Of a DNA stretch of 10,629 nt, positions 5,908 to 10,629 are shown one piece after another. The DNA is from Bacteroidales bacterium UBA4866. Lineage in GTDB: Bacteria; Bacteroidota; Bacteroidia; Bacteroidales; P3. Numbering within the stretch: the first letter of the stretch is position 1; each line of letters begins with the position of its first letter. The stretch covers positions 46,832-57,460 of the forward strand of contig DHDW01000021.1 in NCBI GenBank assembly GCA_002399565.1. Reading direction: 5' to 3'. A program made the translations under genes and the position numbers. The notes below the pieces were generated by a model that worked only from the letters and a program-made list of their open reading frames with translations, was not told where the DNA came from and searched no databases.

Positions 5908-8900
5908 TTATAAATTTACACCTGGTACTGCAACATTTGGTTGCCCTTGTTGTTGAGTTTGCATTTGAGCTTGTTGCTGACGTGCATACTCATTAATAAC
6001 TTTACTGAAAGTTGGATTAGACATTATTTTATCCTCTACTGCTTTGAGCTGATAGTTCATTGCATTGGAATAAACAAACATTAATAGTTCAGCTCCACGA
6101 CTAAATAGTTCTTCAGATTGTGTTTGTAATATCTTTTCTAAAGGAACTAAAATTTCAAGAAATTGCAGCGAAGCAGCTTCTTTATTGCCTGAACGAGCAA
6201 TTTGTGCAGCTGTATTTACCTTTGAAATTAAATTGTTATACTCAATTTGCATTTCTTGAATTCCTAAGAATGATTGTACTTCAGGAACAGTTTTAACTTT
6301 ATTGATTACAGATGTTAGGTTATATGTTTGAGCTGTAGAATAAGCCATTGCAAGGTATTGTAATGTTTCACTTTTTATTGATGCAACATTTCTTGCTTTT
6401 GAGCCTGTGAATCCATTATAATACTTAATATGGCTTATGTATAAATCAACAATTTGATTAAACATATCTTCTCCCTTTTTCAATTCTCCATTTGCACAAT
6501 ATTGTTCTGCAAATTGTAAGTCATATCTATCAAAATAGAGCTTTGAAGCTGGAAATTCTACAAGTGCTTTGTCTAATACTTTAATAGCTTTATCCTTTTG
6601 TCCATTGGCTGAAAAGTTTCTTGCAATAAACATATGTTGTTGACGCATGTTTCTTGAGTTATTTACTGATACTGCATCTTCCAAATATGTTTTTGGATCT
6701 TTAATTCCTCCCCATTGAAACTTATTTAAGAATAAATTACTTGTTTTTTCTAATGCTATATTTCCTGGTTGAGGCTTAGGTGTTATTCTATATACTAACC
6801 CTTCTTGTTGAACATAGTCGTTGATGTTTGGAATTAACTTTGCAAAATAGGAAGGGCTCATTGTATAGATTGGACGTTTGAAGGCATTGGTTGCCAAAAT
6901 ATCCAATAGCATCAATTCATTACGAGGAATTTGTCTGCCTTGTTTTGAATCAACTGGTATTGAGAAAGTCATTGTGTCTATCTCTGAAGAAATTCTAAAA
7001 TTATTATATAGAAGAACCTTAACTGAATCTCCATTTTGAAGGAAAGTGGTTGTATTTGGGTCTGTCATAAAGGTTTTTAAAGCATCTCTAAGCTCAATAG
7101 TTTGATCTGTTGTTGGATAAACTAATGAGGCATTTAATCCCATTCTATAATATTCTTTTGGTAGTGTGAAGGGTGCCTTTTCAGAATCGTAAATTTTACT
7201 GTATAGTTGTTCTACATACCAATGCATTCCTGAAAGAGTGAAGTTAAGTATTCTAACATCTGGACGTACTCCCTCAACTTCTTGAATATACCAAAGTGGG
7301 AATGTATCGTTATCTCCAAAGGTTATTAATATAGCGTCTTTTTCGCAGCTTTCTAAGTAGTTTCTTGCAAATTCTCTTGCCATATATCTTCCACTTCTAT
7401 CATGGTCATCCCATTCTTGAGAAGCCATAAGCACTGGTACTGCAACAAGACAAATTACTGATACGGAAATTGCTTTAATGTTTTCAGGGATCTTAACTTT
7501 CTTTAACCAATCATATAGTCCATATACTCCCAAGCCAATCCAAATTGCAAATGCATAGAATGAACCAGAATAAGCATAATCTCTTTCTCTTGGTTGTGTT
7601 GGGTGTTGGTTAAGGTAAAGTACAATTGCCAATCCTGTCATAAAGAATAGTAAGAATACTACAAAGGCATCTTTCCTGTCTTTTTTGAATTGATATATTA
7701 ATCCTGCAATACCTAATAGTAGTGGTAGGAAAAATAGTGTGTTGCGTCCTGCATTATTAGCCATATCACTTGGCAAATTGCTTTGAGGCCCTAAACGCAT
7801 TTGATCAATAAACTTAATACCAGAAATCCAGTTTCCATTTAAAAGGTCTTTTGTGCCGTTGGATTGAGGATCATAATTAGAATGGTTTACTCCAAAACTT
7901 TGAATGTCGTTTTGTCTTCCTGCAAAATTCCACATAAAGTAGCGCCAATACATATGGTTTACTTGATAGCGGAAAAAGTAACGAAGATTTTCTGCAAAGG
8001 TTGGCTTTCTGTCTCCATTAACTCCTGACCAGTATTTATAGAACTGAATGTGTTTTTCTTCCTGAGCAGAATACATTCTTGGGAAAAGAGTATTATCTTC
8101 TGAAGCAAATGTATATTCTGATCCTGAACTTTCTTTAATGTATTTTTTACTTGCTTTGTCTTTAGTGTATTTTGTAGTGGTTTCCATTCCATTTGGCTGT
8201 GCTGTATAGTATTGTCCATAAAATACAGGTGTTGAGCCATATTGTTCACGATTAAGATAAGTTAGTAGTGCAACTGCATCTTTTGGAGCATTTTCGTTGA
8301 TTGGTGTGTTTGCATTTGCACGTATTACCAATATAAAGAATGTTGAATATCCAATTAAAAGGAAAAGGAATGAAAGTATGATTGTGTTAAGTAGTGGTTT
8401 TACTTTATCTTTAGTGTATTTTAATCCCCACGCAATTAGTCCAATTAATAGTGCAAAGTAGATTATTGTTCCTGAATTGAATGGTAGTCCTATTGAATTA
8501 ACAAAGAATATTTCAAACTTCCCTGCTAAAGAAACTATCATTGGAACAATAAAGTAAAGTATTATTGCAACCATAAATAATGATAAGATTCCTGCCCAAA
8601 TAAATCCTTTCTTAGTTGTGTTTGGATATTTCTTAAAGTAGAATACATAAGCCATTGCTGGAATAGCAAGTAGGTTTAGTAAGTGGACTCCAATTGAAAT
8701 ACCTATTAAAAAGGTTATTAAGATAATCCAACGCAAATTATGTTTATCATCTGCTTGGCTTTCCCACTTCAAAATTACCCAGAAAACTAAGGCTGTGAAG
8801 AATGAACTCATTGCGTAAACTTCACCTTCAACGGCAGAATACCAGAATGTATCTGAAAAAGTATAGGCTAATGCTCCAACAACTCCACTTCCAAAGATTG

Positions 8901-9255
8901 CTATCATTTGAGAAGTTGTAATTTCTTGAGTTTTTGCAATTAGTTTCTTTGCCAACATTGTAATTGTCCAAAATAGCATAAGAATTGTTAATCCACTACA
9001 AATTGCACTCATGGCATTAACCATATAGGCTACCTTTGTTACATCGCCACCAGCAAAAAGAGAGAATATTCTACCAAAAAGCTGGAATGTTGGTGCTCCA
9101 GGAGGGTGTCCTACTTGAAATTTATATGCTGTTGCAATATATTCTCCGCAATCCCACCATGAGGCAGTAGGTTCGGCAGTGATCAAATATACAACGCTTG
9201 CAATTAGGAATACTAACCAGCCTAAGATATTATTAATTAAAGAATACTTTTTCAT
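5908..9255 (-). CDS. DUF2723 GT-C-type membrane glycosyltransferase
   Basis: This 1115-residue protein belongs to DUF2723, a large inner-membrane family of Bacteroidota with a GT-C fold related to protein O-mannosyltransferases; a role in glycosylating exported proteins is likely but not shown here. The N-terminal ~600 residues hold about a dozen helices. The first periplasmic loop carries the acidic signature WWDCGEYIATAYKF (33-46) followed by GHPPGAP (49-55), the expected catalytic-loop site. Other conserved stretches are TYLNREQYGSTPVFYGQYY, PRERDYAYSGSF (about 555) and FGDNDTFPLWYIQE (about 647-660). The C-terminal third is soluble and helical, TPR-like (about 890-1000), ending in a Gln-rich tail. 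It starts 45 bases after arginine deiminase and runs into panD, so it probably sits in the same transcription unit as panD and the flippase-like gene. Confidence 0.9.
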   Translation of the reverse strand: MKKYSLINNILGWLVFLIASVVYLITAEPTASWWDCGEYIATAYKFQVGHPPGAPTFQLFGRIFSLFAGGDVTKVAYMVNAMSAICSGLTILMLFWTITMLAKKLIAKTQEITTSQMIAIFGSGVVGALAYTFSDTFWYSAVEGEVYAMSSFFTALVFWVILKWESQADDKHNLRWIILITFLIGISIGVHLLNLLAIPAMAYVFYFKKYPNTTKKGFIWAGILSLFMVAIILYFIVPMIVSLAGKFEIFFVNSIGLPFNSGTIIYFALLIGLIAWGLKYTKDKVKPLLNTIILSFLFLLIGYSTFFILVIRANANTPINENAPKDAVALLTYLNREQYGSTPVFYGQYYTAQPNGMETTTKYTKDKASKKYIKESSGSEYTFASEDNTLFPRMYSAQEEKHIQFYKYWSGVNGDRKPTFAENLRYFFRYQVNHMYWRYFMWNFAGRQNDIQSFGVNHSNYDPQSNGTKDLLNGNWISGIKFIDQMRLGPQSNLPSDMANNAGRNTLFFLPLLLGIAGLIYQFKKDRKDAFVVFLLFFMTGLAIVLYLNQHPTQPRERDYAYSGSFYAFAIWIGLGVYGLYDWLKKVKIPENIKAISVSVICLVAVPVLMASQEWDDHDRSGRYMAREFARNYLESCEKDAILITFGDNDTFPLWYIQEVEGVRPDVRILNFTLSGMHWYVEQLYSKIYDSEKAPFTLPKEYYRMGLNASLVYPTTDQTIELRDALKTFMTDPNTTTFLQNGDSVKVLLYNNFRISSEIDTMTFSIPVDSKQGRQIPRNELMLLDILATNAFKRPIYTMSPSYFAKLIPNINDYVQQEGLVYRITPKPQPGNIALEKTSNLFLNKFQWGGIKDPKTYLEDAVSVNNSRNMRQQHMFIARNFSANGQKDKAIKVLDKALVEFPASKLYFDRYDLQFAEQYCANGELKKGEDMFNQIVDLYISHIKYYNGFTGSKARNVASIKSETLQYLAMAYSTAQTYNLTSVINKVKTVPEVQSFLGIQEMQIEYNNLISKVNTAAQIARSGNKEAASLQFLEILVPLEKILQTQSEELFSRGAELLMFVYSNAMNYQLKAVEDKIMSNPTFSKVINEYARQQQAQMQTQQQGQPNVAVPGVNL

Positions 9256-9300
9256 CTATTCTAAGTTTAAATATATAATTAATTTCTTTATTTTTAAGTT

Positions 9301-10491
9301 CTACCAATTTACTTTTGAACGTTTTATTGGCATAGTCATACATCTTGCCCCACCTCCTCCTCGAGGTAGTTCTGCAGCATCAATTGTTACAACAAAACGC
9401 TTAAAATCATTCATATTAATTTTGTCGTTACAAATATCTTCTGCATTAAGAACTGCAAAACCAGCTTTATTTAACGCATTTATTGTATGAGAGTTTCTTG
9501 AATAGCCAATTATTTTTCCTTCGCCCAAACAGAAGAAATTAGCGCCTGAGTGCCATTGTTCTCTATCTTGATATAATCTATTATCACCGCCACATTTAAC
9601 TGGTTCAAGGTCAAATCCCAAATCCTTTAAACCTTTCATAAAATTAGGTTTTTCGTGATAAGTAACCTTTCCATTGTCAATTTCTATATGTGTTACTTCA
9701 AACCCCTCTTCATTCTTAACAATTAATGGTTCATATACCATACATTTATCCTTATCCAAAAATGTAAATACCATATCTAAATGAATAAATGACTCTGGAG
9801 AATGAGGAAGATTTTGAACTAAGATATTGAATTTTGGTTTTTGTTTGGAATAATGCTCAACTAAATAATCTATTCCTTTTTTATTGCTTCTCATTCCATG
9901 CCCTACAAGAAGAGTGTTTTCATTACCAACTAAAATATCTCCTCCTTCTGTATTTGCTTTTGAAGAATAGGTACTTGTACTTAATGTTTTTGCATTAAAA
10001 TAATACTTGAAAACATAATTCATGATAATGCTTTCTCTAACTCTTACATCAAACTGCATTGAATGAATTAAAACATTATCATAAAGTGTTGAAGAAGCAT
10101 CACGAGTATATAAGAAATTATACAAAGGTGATAGTTCTTCTTTCCACCCTTCAATAAGAACTCTTGCTAATTCTTTAGCTTCAAGATAAAGAAGTTCTTC
10201 TGCTAAATGGGTCTTTTCTTCTCTTTCCAAAATCTCATTAACCAACTTAAGTTTTACATTTTGGTTTTTAAGAATCTCTGAAAGAAGATCCATTATTTGA
10301 TAAGTCTTAGTCCATTTGGATAATACTTTTTCAAAGTAGGAGTATTCTTTTGTTGCTATGTTAAGGTTTAAAAGGTCGCTATACAAACATTCTTCAATTG
10401 TATTAGGTACCATTTTTTCAATTTCTATTCCGGGTCTATGAAGTATAACCCCCTCTAAATGTCCAATTTCTGAGCTAACGTCAATCGTCAT
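9301..10491 (-). CDS. arcA: Arginine deiminase
   Basis: Arginine deiminase hydrolyses L-arginine to L-citrulline and ammonia in the cytosol. The 396-residue length is near the family norm (about 410). Landmarks in order are the N-terminal GHLEGVILHRPGIEIEKMVPN (10-30), YTRD (128-131, the guanidinium-binding Asp), TEGGD (181-185), FIHLDMVF (235-242, catalytic His237 with Asp239) and the C-terminal ELPRGGGGARCMTMP (374-388) with the nucleophile Cys384. The last motif departs from the usual GRGGPRCM, so a related guanidino-modifying activity cannot be fully excluded. No ornithine carbamoyltransferase or carbamate kinase gene is in the window, so a complete ATP-yielding pathway is not shown. A TATATTTG box 63 bases upstream of the ATG suggests that this gene heads the minus-strand unit. 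Confidence 0.88.
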   Translation of the reverse strand: MTIDVSSEIGHLEGVILHRPGIEIEKMVPNTIEECLYSDLLNLNIATKEYSYFEKVLSKWTKTYQIMDLLSEILKNQNVKLKLVNEILEREEKTHLAEELLYLEAKELARVLIEGWKEELSPLYNFLYTRDASSTLYDNVLIHSMQFDVRVRESIIMNYVFKYYFNAKTLSTSTYSSKANTEGGDILVGNENTLLVGHGMRSNKKGIDYLVEHYSKQKPKFNILVQNLPHSPESFIHLDMVFTFLDKDKCMVYEPLIVKNEEGFEVTHIEIDNGKVTYHEKPNFMKGLKDLGFDLEPVKCGGDNRLYQDREQWHSGANFFCLGEGKIIGYSRNSHTINALNKAGFAVLNAEDICNDKINMNDFKRFVVTIDAAELPRGGGGARCMTMPIKRSKVNW

Positions 10492-10516
10492 AAATAAAAG
10501 TATTCGTTCAACATAA

Positions 10517-10540
10517 CCCTAAAATTTATTAATTATAGGG
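10517..10540. promoter_or_regulatory. Dyad in the arginine deiminase leader
   Basis: CCCTA at 10517-10521 pairs with TAGGG at 10536-10540, and AATT (10523-10526) pairs with AATT (10531-10534) across one internal mismatch and a 4-base loop. The dyad lies between the -7 box and the start codon, so it could be a leader hairpin or a repressor site. No known motif is recognised. Confidence 0.3.
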
Positions 10541-10553
10541 CATAAGTAAGGTG

Positions 10554-10561
10554 CAAATATA
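10554..10561 (-). promoter_or_regulatory. -7 box upstream of arginine deiminase
   Basis: The minus strand reads TATATTTG, a perfect TAnnTTTG match, 62 bases before the arginine deiminase ATG. A TTG -33 element at 19-21 bases is not evident; only a partial match (ATG, 10583-10585) is present. It probably starts the minus-strand unit. Confidence 0.55.
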
Positions 10562-10629
10562 GGAAATTTCTTTTATTTAGTGCATAAATCTAAATTTTAT
10601 CTTCCCCCCTTCCTTCTACTACAATCCTT

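Noticed and set aside
9179..9490. Plus-strand open frame of 103 codons
   Set aside because: It is antisense to the well-supported arginine deiminase and DUF2723 genes and has no recognisable domain. The same holds for the other opposite-strand frames at 2204-2404, 3371-3607, 3990-4238 and 5656-5880, and for 7959-8249, which is a second frame inside the DUF2723 gene.
1..10629. tRNA, rRNA, insertion sequence or prophage genes
   Set aside because: I saw no cloverleaf-like sequence, rRNA stretch, transposase or integrase motif by eye; this is a visual check and not a covariance-model search.

Overview
The window looks like chromosomal DNA from a low-GC member of the Bacteroidota, probably Bacteroidales. 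Three things point there. The promoters follow the Bacteroidota pattern (TTTG or TTG, about 19 bases, then TAnnTTTG) with no purine-rich Shine-Dalgarno sites. The large membrane protein is a DUF2723 protein, a family typical of this phylum. The set panD plus flippase-like protein plus stand-alone heptose-1-phosphate adenylyltransferase also fits.

Layout. Positions 1-452 hold no gene. They contain three 16-bp palindromes repeating every 23 bp, the last pair forming a strong rightward intrinsic terminator; a leftward promoter; a short tandem repeat; and a long imperfect hairpin. Positions 453-2028 (+) carry a GNAT acetyltransferase and the endolytic transglycosylase MltG. Everything else is on the minus strand. 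Read in transcription order it runs: arginine deiminase (10491-9301), the DUF2723 GT-C-type glycosyltransferase (9255-5908), aspartate decarboxylase PanD (5895-5551), a flippase-like membrane protein (5481-4480), heptose adenylyltransferase RfaE2 (4508-4014), then an AbiE type IV toxin-antitoxin pair (3905-2506) and a DUF1801 protein (2497-2075) that converges on mltG.

How the genes may work together. The DUF2723 protein, the flippase-like protein and RfaE2 suggest a cell-envelope glycan neighbourhood, with panD (beta-alanine for pantothenate and CoA) embedded in it. MltG acts on peptidoglycan. The AbiE cassette is the clear accessory element. It has its own consensus promoter, which is overlapped by inverted repeats that could be the autoregulatory operator, and its third gene (DUF1801) starts only 8 bases after the toxin stop, so it may belong to the same defence operon.

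No tRNA, rRNA, insertion sequence or CRISPR array was seen. The best candidates for something undescribed are the AbiE-DUF1801 operon and the 23-bp periodic palindromes at the left edge. Most of the rest is ordinary, well-conserved gene content.
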